From: Flavobacterium faecale
Lineage (GTDB): Bacteria > Bacteroidota > Bacteroidia > Flavobacteriales > Flavobacteriaceae
Reading direction: 5' to 3'
Length of the DNA: 64,000 bases
NCBI RefSeq assembly: GCF_003076455.1
Contig: NZ_CP020918.1
Coordinates: 1,116,001-1,180,000 of the forward strand
The position numbers and the translations under genes are program-made. The notes under the pieces are model-generated. The model worked only from the letters and a program-made list of their open reading frames with translations, was not told the DNA's origin and did not search any database. Positions 25,227-35,105 of the stretch are shown one piece after another (position 1 is the first letter of the stretch; the number at the start of each line of letters is the position of its first letter).

Positions 25227-26969
25227 ATGGATCTAATAGTATTAGAAAATAGAGGAAATCTAGATGTTTCTATCAATTCCATTTTCAATCACAACGGAGT
25301 ACAAATTTTTGATGTAAGCATCAAATCTGATGAGGCCATTGTGCCAAGTCCAGTAACTATACAATGGAAAATCCCAGCTCACAATATAAAAGGAGTTTGG
25401 AAACCAACAACAGATTTTGAAAAACGTATTCAAGCCGACTGGGAATTAGAACATTTGGAATCTCGTATTTCTATTGATGCTCCAATTATCAGTTTATTTG
25501 GTAATGATGATACCAATGTGCATACTTTTGCTTGTTCAAATGCTATCAATAAATTAGAATTAAACGCTAGAATCAGGGAAGAAGATGATAGTTTTTATTG
25601 CCACATTACATTCCTTTCTGAGCGCTTGTCGCCTGTGAAGGAGTTTAATGCACAAATAAGAATTGACTCTGCTCCCAAACATTTTTCAACTGCGTTGAAT
25701 GAAGTTGCCGCTTGGTGGGAAACATTTGATAATTTAAAACCAGCATTCGTTCCACAAATTGCAAAGACACCTTTGTATTCTACTTGGTATAATTTTCATC
25801 AAAATTTGGAGGTTGAAAAATTATTGGCTGAATGTAGAATAGCTTATAGTTTAGGATATAAAGTGATTATCATTGATGACGGTTGGCAGACTAATGATAC
25901 CAACAGAGGATATGATTACACAGGAGATTGGACACCAGACCGTATTTCAAAAACCAAAGAGTTTGTAGATGCTGTTCACGAAATCGGAATGAAAGTTGGG
26001 TTTTGGTATTCTGTTCCTTTTTGTGGTGTAAAATCAAGAGCTTACAAGGTTTTCGAAAATAAAATGTTGACCAAAACCCATCGTTGGGCACCAGTATTTG
26101 ACCCTCGTTTTCCAGAGGTAAGGGAATATTTGATCAATATTTATAAAAATGCATTGCAAGAATGGGGTCTTGACGGTTTCAAATTGGACTTTATTGATGA
26201 CTTTAGATTGTATGACGAAACAGTTCTTACAGATGCTGATGGTCGTGATTATAGTTCTATAAATGAGGCAGTTGATCGTTTGTTGTCTGATGTAATGACA
26301 GAATTAAAAGCAATCAATCCTGATATTTTTATCGAATTTAGACAAAGATATACAGGTCCTGCAATGCGTAAATTTGGTAACATGATGCGTGCCTTTGACT
26401 GTCCTGGTGACGGAACGATGAACAGAATTCGTATTGCCGATATCAGAATGTTATGTGGTGATACTGCTGTACACGCAGATATGTTGACATGGCATAAAGA
26501 CGAAAAAGTAGAAGTTGCTGCTTTACAAGTGGTGAATACATTGTTTGGAGTGCCACAATTATCTGTAATGTTACAAGATATGCCTCAGGATCATATTGAC
26601 ATGATTCAGTTTTATACTAAATATTGGAATGACAATGCAAATGTATTGATGCAAGGAAAATTTGTTCCTTCAAAACCGTTGGCAAACTATCCAATTCAAG
26701 AAGTTGTAAAGGGAGACCATCAAATCATTGGTTTATATGATGAATATGTGGTAAGTTTAACAAATACTAAAAACAAATTTGACATCATCAACGGTCAATT
26801 GGCGACTTCGGTTGTTCTTGATGTAGCGGCTGATTTTGGAATCTATGATTGTAAAGTCTACGATTGTATGGGAGTTGTTTTTGCCGAAAAAGAAATTTCG
26901 CTTAACCAAGGATTATACAAAATAGAAGTGCCAGCTTGCGGATTAATTCAACTTACTCTAAAAAACTAG
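25227..26969 (+). CDS. Glycoside hydrolase, GH36-like (clan GH-D)
   Basis: 580 residues without a signal peptide, so probably cytoplasmic. After a beta-rich N-terminal domain (to about 180) comes a TIM barrel with I-I-I-D-D-G-W-Q, G-D-W-T-P-D, G-F-W-Y-S-V-P and the nucleophile strand L-D-G-F-K-L-D-F (Asp321). A beta-sandwich closes the C-terminus. This pattern matches GH36-related alpha-galactosidases and alpha-glycosidases. The exact sugar cleaved is uncertain because the acid/base region (C-P-G-D-G, C-G-D-T-A-V-H-A-D) differs from classical enzymes. The sodium symporter gene starts four bases after the stop, which fits import of an oligosaccharide followed by cytoplasmic cleavage. Confidence 0.8.
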   Translation: MDLIVLENRGNLDVSINSIFNHNGVQIFDVSIKSDEAIVPSPVTIQWKIPAHNIKGVWKPTTDFEKRIQADWELEHLESRISIDAPIISLFGNDDTNVHTFACSNAINKLELNARIREEDDSFYCHITFLSERLSPVKEFNAQIRIDSAPKHFSTALNEVAAWWETFDNLKPAFVPQIAKTPLYSTWYNFHQNLEVEKLLAECRIAYSLGYKVIIIDDGWQTNDTNRGYDYTGDWTPDRISKTKEFVDAVHEIGMKVGFWYSVPFCGVKSRAYKVFENKMLTKTHRWAPVFDPRFPEVREYLINIYKNALQEWGLDGFKLDFIDDFRLYDETVLTDADGRDYSSINEAVDRLLSDVMTELKAINPDIFIEFRQRYTGPAMRKFGNMMRAFDCPGDGTMNRIRIADIRMLCGDTAVHADMLTWHKDEKVEVAALQVVNTLFGVPQLSVMLQDMPQDHIDMIQFYTKYWNDNANVLMQGKFVPSKPLANYPIQEVVKGDHQIIGLYDEYVVSLTNTKNKFDIINGQLATSVVLDVAADFGIYDCKVYDCMGVVFAEKEISLNQGLYKIEVPACGLIQLTLKN

Positions 26970-26972
26970 ATT

Positions 26973-28628
26973 ATGGACATGCTAACCATTATTTCATTTG
27001 TTGGTTTTACAATATTTGTAGCCGTTGTGTCATGGTATGCCACACGCAATACAGATGAATCTTCGTCCGAAGGATATTTCCTTGGAGGTCGAAGCCTTGG
27101 TGCAGTAACCATTGCAGGTTCTTTATTATTAACCAATCTTTCGGCAGAACAAATCGTTGGGTTAAACGGGCAAGCTTTTACCGAAGGAATCTTGGTTATG
27201 GCATGGGAAACCTTGGCGGCAATCGCCATGATTGTAACTGCTATATTCTTGGTGCCAAAGTATATGTCTCGAGGGGTTACAACTATTCCGGAGTTTATAG
27301 AATACCGTTTTGACCATCAAACCAAAGCTATTATTTCAGGTTTGTTTCTTACGGGCTATGTGGTGGTAATTATTCCATCGGTTTTGTATTCTGGGTCGTT
27401 GGCCTTTAGTACTATGTTCGATCTTCCTGCTGTTTTGGGTATTTCGCATACAGCATCAATATGGTTGTGTGTTTGGAGTATTGGTCTTATCGGAATGATT
27501 TATGCCGTTTTTGGTGGATTGAAAGCCGTAGCAGTTTCCGATTTAATTAACGCTATTGGTTTATTGATTGGAGGAATTTTAATTCCAGTCTTCGGATTAA
27601 TGGCTATTGGCGAAGGAAGCGTAATGACGGGTATTAGTACTTTATACACAGAGAATCCTGAGAAATTCAACGTAGTAGGTGAGGTAGATAATTCTATTCC
27701 GTTTGGAACAATTTTTACCGGAATGATGTTGGTACAAATGTTTTATTGGGGAACCAACCAAGCAATACTACAACGTGTCTTTGCTGCTAGAAACTTAAAA
27801 GAAGGACAAAAAGGAATGATCTTGGCCGCTTTGGTGAAGTTTTTAATTCCGCTTATTGTGGTACTTCCTGGGGTTATTGCTTATCATTTGTTTCAAGGTA
27901 ATTTATCCAATCCAGATCAAGCCTATCCTACTTTGGTACGTACGGTTTTGCCAGCGACTTTCATGGGCTTTTTTGCCGCTGTGTTGTTTGGTGCTGTATT
28001 GAGTTCGTTCAACAGTATCCTTAATAGTAGTGCAACCTTGTTTGGTTTTGATTTATACAAACAATATTTTAATAAAACAGCTACTGAGCATCAGATTGTA
28101 AAAGCGAGTAAGATCTTTGGATTGGTTCTAGGACTTTTAGGAATGTCGGTTGCGCCCTTAATTGCAAATGCTCCAAACGGATTGTTTGCTTGGTTGCAAG
28201 AAGCAAATGGATGTTATAGTATTCCGATTCTAACAGTTGTAATCATTGGTTTTTTTACCAAAAGAGTTCCTGCTCTTGCGGCAAAAATCGGAATTGCATC
28301 AGGTGTGATTTTGTATTCGATCAGTCAATTTATCGTTAAACCTTATTTTGTTGATAGTGCAATGGCCAAAGCTGCTGCGGACGGAATTACAAATGCAAAA
28401 GCATTAAGTGTGATTCAAGCAGAAGCGTATCCGCACTTTCTACACGTAATGGCGATATTGTTTGTATTGAATATCGGAATCATGTTATTGGTTGGAAAAA
28501 TGTATCCTATGGCGCATGATCACGTTGTGAGATCAAATGATAAGGTAGATATCACACCATGGAAACATGCTGTAGTGACTGGAATATTGATTACAATTTT
28601 AGTTCTTAGTACGTATTTTATTTTTTAG
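26973..28628 (+). CDS. Sodium:solute symporter (SSS family, sugar-type)
   Basis: 551 residues with about 14 hydrophobic segments. The SSS signature is present early (G-Y-F-L-G-G-R-S-L-G-A-V-T-I-A-G-S-L-L-L-T-N-L-S-A-E-Q-I-V-G-L-N-G) and at the central G-A-V-L-S-S-F-N-S-I-L-N-S-S-A-T-L-F. The similarity is to SGLT/YidK-type sugar carriers. It should import a mono- or oligosaccharide across the inner membrane with Na+. Nearly overlapping the GH36-like gene, it completes an outer-membrane to cytoplasm path with SusCD. The structured element at 28673 follows the stop. Confidence 0.88.
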   Translation: MDMLTIISFVGFTIFVAVVSWYATRNTDESSSEGYFLGGRSLGAVTIAGSLLLTNLSAEQIVGLNGQAFTEGILVMAWETLAAIAMIVTAIFLVPKYMSRGVTTIPEFIEYRFDHQTKAIISGLFLTGYVVVIIPSVLYSGSLAFSTMFDLPAVLGISHTASIWLCVWSIGLIGMIYAVFGGLKAVAVSDLINAIGLLIGGILIPVFGLMAIGEGSVMTGISTLYTENPEKFNVVGEVDNSIPFGTIFTGMMLVQMFYWGTNQAILQRVFAARNLKEGQKGMILAALVKFLIPLIVVLPGVIAYHLFQGNLSNPDQAYPTLVRTVLPATFMGFFAAVLFGAVLSSFNSILNSSATLFGFDLYKQYFNKTATEHQIVKASKIFGLVLGLLGMSVAPLIANAPNGLFAWLQEANGCYSIPILTVVIIGFFTKRVPALAAKIGIASGVILYSISQFIVKPYFVDSAMAKAAADGITNAKALSVIQAEAYPHFLHVMAILFVLNIGIMLLVGKMYPMAHDHVVRSNDKVDITPWKHAVVTGILITILVLSTYFIF

Positions 28629-28672
28629 TTAATTATAATTTGAAATTGCAAAGGTGAGGTTGATACTGGTTT

Positions 28673-28774
28673 GCGTGAGGGATAGTAGTAAAAATCCTTT
28701 TTTGGGGTTTTTTCTGACCCAAAAAAGATTGAAACAAATAGCCCGACCAGTAGTTTTTACGGAGGGTCACGCCC
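28673..28774 (-). ncRNA. Structured intergenic element, copy 3 (minus orientation)
   Basis: On the minus strand it begins GGGCGTG (from 28774) and ends CACGC (at 28673). The inner stem is TTTTTTGGGTC/GACCCAAAAAA-like, and the AGCCCGAC block is conserved with the other copies. It sits antisense between the symporter and the VCBS gene. Confidence 0.45.
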
Positions 28775-28831
28775 AAAGTATGAATAACTAAGTTGAATAC
28801 ACCCAATAGGAACAGGTAAAATGATTTTGAA

Positions 28832-31800
28832 ATGAAAAAGAATCTCTTAACAATAGTGTTTGGTTTGCTGTCTTCATTGACTTTGACTTTTTGTTCAAAG
28901 GACAATGAGGCGACAAAGATTTTTACCAAATTGGAAGCTGCTGATACCGGAATCGAGTTTAGCAACAACCTTGTGGAGAATGATTCACTGAATTATTTTA
29001 CCTATTCTTATTTATACATGGGTGGTGGTGTTGCCGTGGGTGACATTAATAATGATGGATTACAAGATATTTATTTTACAGGAAATCAAGTTTCGAATAA
29101 ATTATATTTGAACAAAGGGAACCTAAAATTTGAAGATATTACTGCCAAAGCAGGAGTGTCTGGAGACAAAAGATGGTACACTGGAGTTACGATGGCCGAT
29201 GTAAACAACGATGGTTTCTTGGATATTTATTGCTCAGTAAGTGGAAAATTTGGTTCGAAAGAAAACCAATTATTCATCAACAAAGGCAACGGAACATTTG
29301 AAGAAAAAGCGGCTGCGTATGGATTGAATGATATAGGAAGTAGCGTGCAGTCGACCTTTTTTGATTATGACAAAGATGGTGATCTAGATTTGTTTGTGGC
29401 CAATTATCCGCCAACGCCTTTTAATGCTGCCGTATCTTCGTACGTGTACATGATGGAAGGATTGAAGGATGAAGAGTCAGGGCATTTGTACCGCAATGAT
29501 GGCGACATCTTTACCGATGTGACCAAAGAGGCAGGTGTTCGAAAGTTTAGTTTATCACTTAGTGCAACTATTGGAGATTTGAACAATGACTCCTGGCCAG
29601 ATATTTATGTGTCAAGTGATTTTTGTGCGCCAGATTATATGTACATCAACAATCAAGATGGTACGTTTAGAGAAGTAGTTAAAGATGCAACTTCCAACAC
29701 GGCTTTTTACGGAATGGGAGTAGATATTGCCGATTTTAACAACGACGGAAACTTGGATATTTTTCAGGTAGACATGGATGCTAAGTCCAACAGACGTAAA
29801 AAGGCCAATATGGCGAGTATGAATCCGATGCTTTTTTGGGATACTGTAAATGCTGGTTTTCATTACCAATACATGCAAAATTGTATGCAAGTGAACTCAG
29901 GTGTAATGACAGATGGGATTCCGCATTTTTCAAATGTATCGCGCATTACAGGAACTTCTTCTACCGATTGGAGTTGGGGACCGCTTTTTGCCGATTTTGA
30001 TAATGATGGTTTGAAAGATTTATTCATAACCAATGGATCAAGAAGAGAAGTAAACAACAATGATTATTTCAATCATTTAAAAGATGAAAATATAACCCCA
30101 GAAAGTTATTTGGAGCGAAGCCTTAAAATTCCTTCTGAAAAAATAGATAATTTTATTTTTAAGAACAAAGGGAATTTAGATTTCGAACAAGCAAATAAAA
30201 TTTGGGGAATTGAATACAAAGGTTTTTCGAATGGTGTAGCCTATGCCGATTTGGACAACGATGGAGATTTAGAAATTATAACCAATAATATTGATGACAA
30301 GGCTTCAGTTTTTGAAAACACAAGTGCTTCGATCAACAATCATATTACGGTTCAGTTTAATGGTGATGTTAAAAACAAATTTGGATTAGGCGCACGTGTA
30401 TATGTGACTACACCTGAATTTACGCAGATGCAAGAGCTTACGCTCACACGAGGATTTCAATCGTCTGTAGCACCAGAATTGCATTTTGGATTGCATAAAA
30501 ACAAAAAAATAACCGAACTAAAAGTTGTTTGGCCTGATGGGAAAACGCAAATTTTGAAAGAGGTTGCGGTCAATCAAAAATTGATTTTAAAGTATTTAGA
30601 TGCCGTTGTGGCTAATAAAGTGGCAACTGCAAAAGTAAATACCCTTTTTGGACCTGCTCCAAAAGGAATGTTTCCAGATTTCATGGTGGTCGAAAATAGT
30701 TTTGATGATTTTAATTTTCAAGTATTACTACCGCATAAAATGTCCGCTTTGGGTCCAGCAATTGCTGTTGGAGATTTGAATGGTGATGGATTGGAAGATT
30801 ATTTTGTTGGTGGTTCTTTTAATACTGTAGGACAGTTGTTTTTTCAGACCCAAAGCGGCTTTATAAAGCAAAACACCGCTGCTTTTGAAGCTGATAAATT
30901 ATCAGAAGACACAGGTGCTTTAATTTTTGATGCAGATAATGATGGTGACAATGATTTGTATGTGGTAAGCGGTGGTTACGAGTTTGCACCCAATTCGCCC
31001 TACTTGCAAGATCGCTTGTACGTGAACAATGGGAAAGGTCTTTTTTCGAAAGCAAAAAGCAACGCCATACCAAGCATGATCACAAGTGGATCCAAAGCCT
31101 ATGCAGCCGATTTTGACAAAGATGGTAAACAAGATCTTTTGGTACTTGGTCGTCAAGTGCCGGGCAGTTATCCAGCAGCAGCAGACAGTTATATTTTGAT
31201 GAACAAAAGCACCAAAGACAATATCAAGTTTGTCAACGAAACGGCTTCAAAAGCCAAAGAGTTAACCAAATTAGGAATGGCAACTAGTGCTGTAATCACC
31301 GATTACAACAATGATGGTTGGATGGATTTTATTGTAGTGGGCGAGTGGATGCCGATTCGTGTTTTCGAAAATACTAAAACAGGTTTCAAAGAAGTTTCAA
31401 AAAATTTGGGCTTGACCAAAGATACCGCTGGATGGTGGTGGAGCATTAGTCAAGGTGACTTTGACAACGACGGCGATATGGATTATGTTTTGGGTAACAA
31501 CGGTCTCAATTACAAGTACAAAGCATCAGACAAAGAAACATTTGATATCTATTCGTCTGACTTTGATCAAAATAAGAAAAGTGATATTGTATTGAGTTAT
31601 TACAACGAAGGAAAGCAATATCCTGTGCGAGGTCGAGGTTGCTCATCGCAACAAATTCCAGGTATTAAAGAGAAGTTCAAGAATTATGAAAGTTTCTCTG
31701 AGGCAACTCTTGAAGATGTGTATAGCAAGAAATCATTGGACAAAGCGTTGCATTATCAAGTGAAATCGTTTGCAAGTGTGTACCTAGAAAATAAAAACGG

Positions 31801-32134
31801 AAAGTTTGTTATCCATCATTTGCCAATAGAAGCGCAAGTATCTGGAATTAACAAAATCTTGGTCAAAGATTATGACAAAGACGGCTTTTTGGATATTTTA
31901 GTTGCCGGAAATTTATTCATGTCGGAGGTAGAAACACCAAGAAACGACGCAGGACACGGACTGTTTTTGAAAGGAAATAACAAAGGGAAGTTCAAACCCT
32001 ACACGCCATTACAAAGTGGTTTCTTCACGCCAGGAGATGTAAAAGATATGGCATTGATTACCGTAAAAGGCAAGTCATATGTTATCACAGCAAAGAATAA
32101 TGATAAACTACAATTTACAGCATTAAACAAATAA
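28832..32134 (+). CDS. VCBS/FG-GAP repeat lipoprotein with an ASPIC/UnbV domain
   Basis: 1100 residues with a lipobox L-T-F-C (Cys21), so a lipoprotein, probably surface-exposed. At least eight calcium-binding blade motifs of the form D-x-N-x-D-G-x-x-D-I-Y are visible across two propeller-like halves (about 60-500 and 650-1080), for example D-I-N-N-D-G-L-Q-D-I-Y and D-K-D-G-F-L-D-I-L. Between them lies an ASPIC/UnbV-like domain (about 500-600: G-A-R-V-Y-V-T-T, L-T-R-G-F-Q-S-S, H-F-G-L, W-P-D-G-K). Such proteins often accompany SusCD loci; a glycan-binding or adhesion role is only inferred. Confidence 0.85.
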   Translation: MKKNLLTIVFGLLSSLTLTFCSKDNEATKIFTKLEAADTGIEFSNNLVENDSLNYFTYSYLYMGGGVAVGDINNDGLQDIYFTGNQVSNKLYLNKGNLKFEDITAKAGVSGDKRWYTGVTMADVNNDGFLDIYCSVSGKFGSKENQLFINKGNGTFEEKAAAYGLNDIGSSVQSTFFDYDKDGDLDLFVANYPPTPFNAAVSSYVYMMEGLKDEESGHLYRNDGDIFTDVTKEAGVRKFSLSLSATIGDLNNDSWPDIYVSSDFCAPDYMYINNQDGTFREVVKDATSNTAFYGMGVDIADFNNDGNLDIFQVDMDAKSNRRKKANMASMNPMLFWDTVNAGFHYQYMQNCMQVNSGVMTDGIPHFSNVSRITGTSSTDWSWGPLFADFDNDGLKDLFITNGSRREVNNNDYFNHLKDENITPESYLERSLKIPSEKIDNFIFKNKGNLDFEQANKIWGIEYKGFSNGVAYADLDNDGDLEIITNNIDDKASVFENTSASINNHITVQFNGDVKNKFGLGARVYVTTPEFTQMQELTLTRGFQSSVAPELHFGLHKNKKITELKVVWPDGKTQILKEVAVNQKLILKYLDAVVANKVATAKVNTLFGPAPKGMFPDFMVVENSFDDFNFQVLLPHKMSALGPAIAVGDLNGDGLEDYFVGGSFNTVGQLFFQTQSGFIKQNTAAFEADKLSEDTGALIFDADNDGDNDLYVVSGGYEFAPNSPYLQDRLYVNNGKGLFSKAKSNAIPSMITSGSKAYAADFDKDGKQDLLVLGRQVPGSYPAAADSYILMNKSTKDNIKFVNETASKAKELTKLGMATSAVITDYNNDGWMDFIVVGEWMPIRVFENTKTGFKEVSKNLGLTKDTAGWWWSISQGDFDNDGDMDYVLGNNGLNYKYKASDKETFDIYSSDFDQNKKSDIVLSYYNEGKQYPVRGRGCSSQQIPGIKEKFKNYESFSEATLEDVYSKKSLDKALHYQVKSFASVYLENKNGKFVIHHLPIEAQVSGINKILVKDYDKDGFLDILVAGNLFMSEVETPRNDAGHGLFLKGNNKGKFKPYTPLQSGFFTPGDVKDMALITVKGKSYVITAKNNDKLQFTALNK

Positions 32135-32260
32135 GAGCAGTTATTTAAAAATATTTAAGATGGTTTTTTAGTTGAGAAAGTAAAACTTAGATTCGTTCGG
32201 TTTTACTTTTTTTTTGGTCAAAATCCAAAGTTTTTTGCTATTGTAGAAAGTTGAATCTAT

Positions 32261-32300
32261 AAAAAAAGGCTATCTCGAAATTTTCAAGACAGCCTTTTTT
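32261..32300. terminator. Bidirectional terminator between the VCBS gene and the minus-strand gene
   Basis: AAAAAAGGCT at the left arm and AGCCTTTTTT at the right arm enclose a loosely paired middle. It lies between convergent genes. Confidence 0.75.
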
Positions 32301-32320
32301 ATATATTTTTAAACGAATAA

Positions 32321-32728
32321 TTACCTCACAATCACACCATCAATAAACAAAATCGGAACTTCTTCAACATCTGTTGCGTTGATAGAATTTGCTTTGAAGA
32401 TGAATTTTTTGTCATAGAGTTTGTTGTCCATAAAGTAGGTCAACATAAACTCGTTATTGAGTGTTAATACATCGTCTTGTACCATTTCGACTTTCACCAC
32501 AGAAACTGCAGGAACATGAGGAAAAGCATGTCTTAATAGTGATGTTTTCTTCATTTCGCCATCAATAGTTCCAAAAGCTTTAGATACGACCATTACGCTG
32601 TCAATATCAAAATCGCTATCGTTCACCACATAGATGTACCACATTTTGGCCATAAAATCGTCACTCCATTCCTGGACTGCCGCCATAAATACATTTTCAA
32701 CTTCGGGTACGGTAATATCAGCTTTCAT
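32321..32728 (-). CDS. Conserved hypothetical protein downstream of pheS
   Basis: 135 residues; I do not recognise a named domain. There is no signal peptide or membrane helix. The sequence alternates beta-like segments (M-W-Y-I-Y-V-V-N-D-S-D-F-D-I-D-S-V-M-V-V and P-I-L-F-I-D-G-V-I-V at the end), suggesting a small cytoplasmic beta-sandwich. It follows pheS on the same strand by 88 bp and may share its transcript. Codon use and composition are like its neighbours. Confidence 0.65.
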   Translation of the reverse strand: MKADITVPEVENVFMAAVQEWSDDFMAKMWYIYVVNDSDFDIDSVMVVSKAFGTIDGEMKKTSLLRHAFPHVPAVSVVKVEMVQDDVLTLNNEFMLTYFMDNKLYDKKFIFKANSINATDVEEVPILFIDGVIVR

Positions 32729-32816
32729 AGTGGTTGTATTATGGAATAACTATTTTTGAGTTCAGCGATACAGCTGAAATCAATCCCTACATGTCGGGAA
32801 TTTAGTCTTAAATCTT

Positions 32817-33836
32817 TTAAATATTTGCTTTAAACTGCTCCAAGAAACGAACATCGTTTTCATAAAACATTCTAATATCACCAATTTGGTACAACAACAT
32901 TGCGATACGCTCTACACCCATTCCAAAGGCAAAACCGTTGTATTCATCAGGGTTGATGCCACAGTTTTTAAGAACATTAGGGTCTACCATTCCGCAACCA
33001 CCAATTTCCAACCAACCCGTTCCTTTAGTGATACGGTAATCGGTTTCGGTTTTTAAGCCCCAATAAATATCAATTTCGGCACTTGGTTCTGTAAATGGAA
33101 AATAAGACGGACGTAAACGGATTTTTGACTTCCCGAACATCTCTTTGGTAAAATATAAAAGTGTTTGTTTCAAATCGGCAAACGAAACATCTTTGTCAAT
33201 ATACAAACCTTCCACTTGGTGAAAAATACAGTGCGAACGCGCTGATACCGCTTCGTTTCTGAAAACTCTCCCGGGAGAAATCGTTCTAATCGGCGGTTTG
33301 TTTTCTTCCATGTAACGCACCTGTACAGATGATGTATGTGTACGCAACAAAATATCAGGATTGGTTTGGATAAAAAACGTATCCTGCATATCACGAGCCG
33401 GATGGTATTCTGGCAAGTTCAAGGCAGTAAAATTATGCCAATCATCCTCAATTTCTGGACCTTCAGAAACGTTGAATCCAACCGTTGAGAAAATATCGAT
33501 AATTTGGTTTTTCACAATCGAAATCGGATGACGAGAACCTATGATAACAGGCTCTGCCGTACGAGTCAAATCGCCGTAAATCCCCTTAGCTTCCTCTTTG
33601 CTCTCCAAAGATTCTTGAATGCTTTTTACTTTTTCTTCCGCAGTAGTTTTTAGCAAGTTAATCACCTGACCAAATTCCTTTTTTTGATCGTTAGGTACAT
33701 TTTTAAATTCCGCAAAAAGCTCTTTCAAAAGGCCTTTGCTTCCAATAAATTTGATACGAAACGCTTCTAATTCTGCTGGATTTTGTGTTGAAAAAGCGTT
33801 AGCCTCGCCAATATATTCTTTTATCTTGTCTATCAT
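32817..33836 (-). CDS. pheS: Phenylalanine--tRNA ligase alpha subunit
   Basis: 339 residues from MIDKIKEYIG; an ATG two codons upstream is equally possible. It forms the catalytic half of the alpha2-beta2 enzyme that charges tRNA-Phe. Seen are the N-terminal coiled coil (about 1-90), class II motif 2 (L-L-R-T-H-T-S-S-V-Q-V-R), the G-R-V-F-R-N-E-A-V-S-A-R-S-H motif, and motif 3 (F-A-F-G-M-G-V-E-R-I-A-M-L-L-Y). The beta subunit gene (pheT) is not in the window, so the two subunits are unlinked at this scale. Confidence 0.96.
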   Translation of the reverse strand: MIDKIKEYIGEANAFSTQNPAELEAFRIKFIGSKGLLKELFAEFKNVPNDQKKEFGQVINLLKTTAEEKVKSIQESLESKEEAKGIYGDLTRTAEPVIIGSRHPISIVKNQIIDIFSTVGFNVSEGPEIEDDWHNFTALNLPEYHPARDMQDTFFIQTNPDILLRTHTSSVQVRYMEENKPPIRTISPGRVFRNEAVSARSHCIFHQVEGLYIDKDVSFADLKQTLLYFTKEMFGKSKIRLRPSYFPFTEPSAEIDIYWGLKTETDYRITKGTGWLEIGGCGMVDPNVLKNCGINPDEYNGFAFGMGVERIAMLLYQIGDIRMFYENDVRFLEQFKANI

Positions 33837-33937
33837 TTTCATTCAATAATTGAGTGGGCAAAAATAAGTAAAAGTTTTCAGTTTTCAGTCTCAGATTACA
33901 GTAGATTTCATCTGATAAGGGAGACTGCTACTGTAAA

Positions 33938-34294
33938 CTAAGCTATAAGTTCCTTTTCCAAGAAATAATTCACAATCGCTTCTTTCATCAAAACCGATTG
34001 TTCACCCGCTTTCAAAGGAGGTAATTCCTCTTTTACTCTAAAATGCGGCCATCCTTCTTCGTCAAAATAATCAAATTCATAGTATCCATAAGGCTCTAAC
34101 AAGCGACAAATAGCAATATGCATTAAGTTCAGTTTTTCGTCTTTTTTGAATTCACGGTGCAATTTCCCTAGCTCTTGCACGCCAATTAAATAAATTATGG
34201 CATCCAAATCCAAGTCTTCCCCTTGCGAGAATTGGTCCGAAAGTATCGTTACAAGCTGTTCCCAGCGTTCTTTAAGTTGTGTGTCTCTTGACAT
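33938..34294 (-). CDS. Conserved hypothetical protein upstream of pheS
   Basis: 118 residues, no named domain recognised. Acidic, with predicted helices (L-K-E-R-W-E-Q-L-V-T-I-L and L-N-L-M-H-I-A-I-C-R-L-L-E), an aromatic-rich patch (Y-G-Y-Y-E-F-D-Y-F-D-E-E-G-W-P-H-F) and no export signal. It precedes pheS on the same strand by 101 bp containing a degenerate CAGT-rich repeat, so a shared transcript is possible. Likely cytoplasmic. Confidence 0.65.
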   Translation of the reverse strand: MSRDTQLKERWEQLVTILSDQFSQGEDLDLDAIIYLIGVQELGKLHREFKKDEKLNLMHIAICRLLEPYGYYEFDYFDEEGWPHFRVKEELPPLKAGEQSVLMKEAIVNYFLEKELIA

Positions 34295-34409
34295 TTTTGT
34301 AAGTTATGAGTAATGCCACATGAGTTATTAATTCAGTCAGGCATAAAATTATTTTAGCAAAGATAAGAACTAAACCAGCATTCATTTTATAATCGAAAGT
34401 TTATTTTCT

Positions 34410-34524
34410 GGGCGTGCCACCACCAAACAAAGGGGCTTACTTCAGTTTGCGCTTAAGTAGCCCCTTTGTCTGGAGCTGTCGGGCTTTCCGCGCTACTTCG
34501 GTAGCGAGCTGCAATCCCTCACGC
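34410..34524 (+). ncRNA. Structured intergenic element, copy 2
   Basis: GGGCGTG at the start and CACGC at the end, with AAAGGGGCTTAC/GTAGCCCCTTT as the long inner stem and GCTAC-TTCG-GTAGC as the second hairpin, matching copy 1. It ends 50 bp before the cvpA start codon, so if transcribed on this strand it would lie in the cvpA leader. Confidence 0.5.
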
Positions 34525-34574
34525 AAAACGCACAAAAGGTATTATATTTGCGTTTTATTGTAAACACAGACAAA

Positions 34575-35105
34575 ATGAGTTTTTTAGATATTGTTTTAGG
34601 CGGATTGCTATTGTACGGTTTAATCAAAGGAATCAAAAACGGACTGTTTACCGAGTTGGCTTCTTTTTTGTCCTTGATAGTGGGGATTTATTTGGCCATT
34701 AAGTTTTCGTCAGTAGTGAGTGAAGTGGTTGGTCAAGTAGTTTCTTGGTCACCAAAAACCGTTGCTATAACTGCCTTTGCATTAACTTTTATTGCAGTGG
34801 TATTAGGAATTATGCTATTAGCTAAAGTTTTTACCGAAATGATGAGTTTTGCTTATTTAGGTTGGGTTAACCGCTTAGCAGGTGGTTTTTTTAGCATCCT
34901 GAAAATGGTTCTGATTTTAAGTGTGGTTTTCAATCTTTTCCAGAAAATCAATTTCAATAACTGGTTGGTCAAAGAAGAAACTTTTAACCAATCCATGTTT
35001 TACAATCCTATTCAAAAAGTATCGCAACTGGTTTTCCCAAAACTAGAAACTTGGTATGAAGATTTTAAGACTAAAACCGTGAAGAGTCAAGAGGCGAAGG
35101 TGTAG
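34575..35105 (+). CDS. CvpA-family membrane protein
   Basis: 176 residues from MSFLDIVLGG; nine extra upstream codons are in frame but unlike the family. Four hydrophobic helices (about 5-22, 25-45, 60-90, 100-120) and the opening F-L-D-I-V-L-G-G-L-L-L-Y-G-L-I-K-G-I-K-N-G-L match CvpA. In E. coli the protein is needed for colicin V production and envelope homeostasis. Its stop codon lies inside a 268-bp tandem duplication that fills the next 430 bp, so the last codons (K-V-stop) are copied downstream. Confidence 0.88.
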   Translation: MSFLDIVLGGLLLYGLIKGIKNGLFTELASFLSLIVGIYLAIKFSSVVSEVVGQVVSWSPKTVAITAFALTFIAVVLGIMLLAKVFTEMMSFAYLGWVNRLAGGFFSILKMVLILSVVFNLFQKINFNNWLVKEETFNQSMFYNPIQKVSQLVFPKLETWYEDFKTKTVKSQEAKV

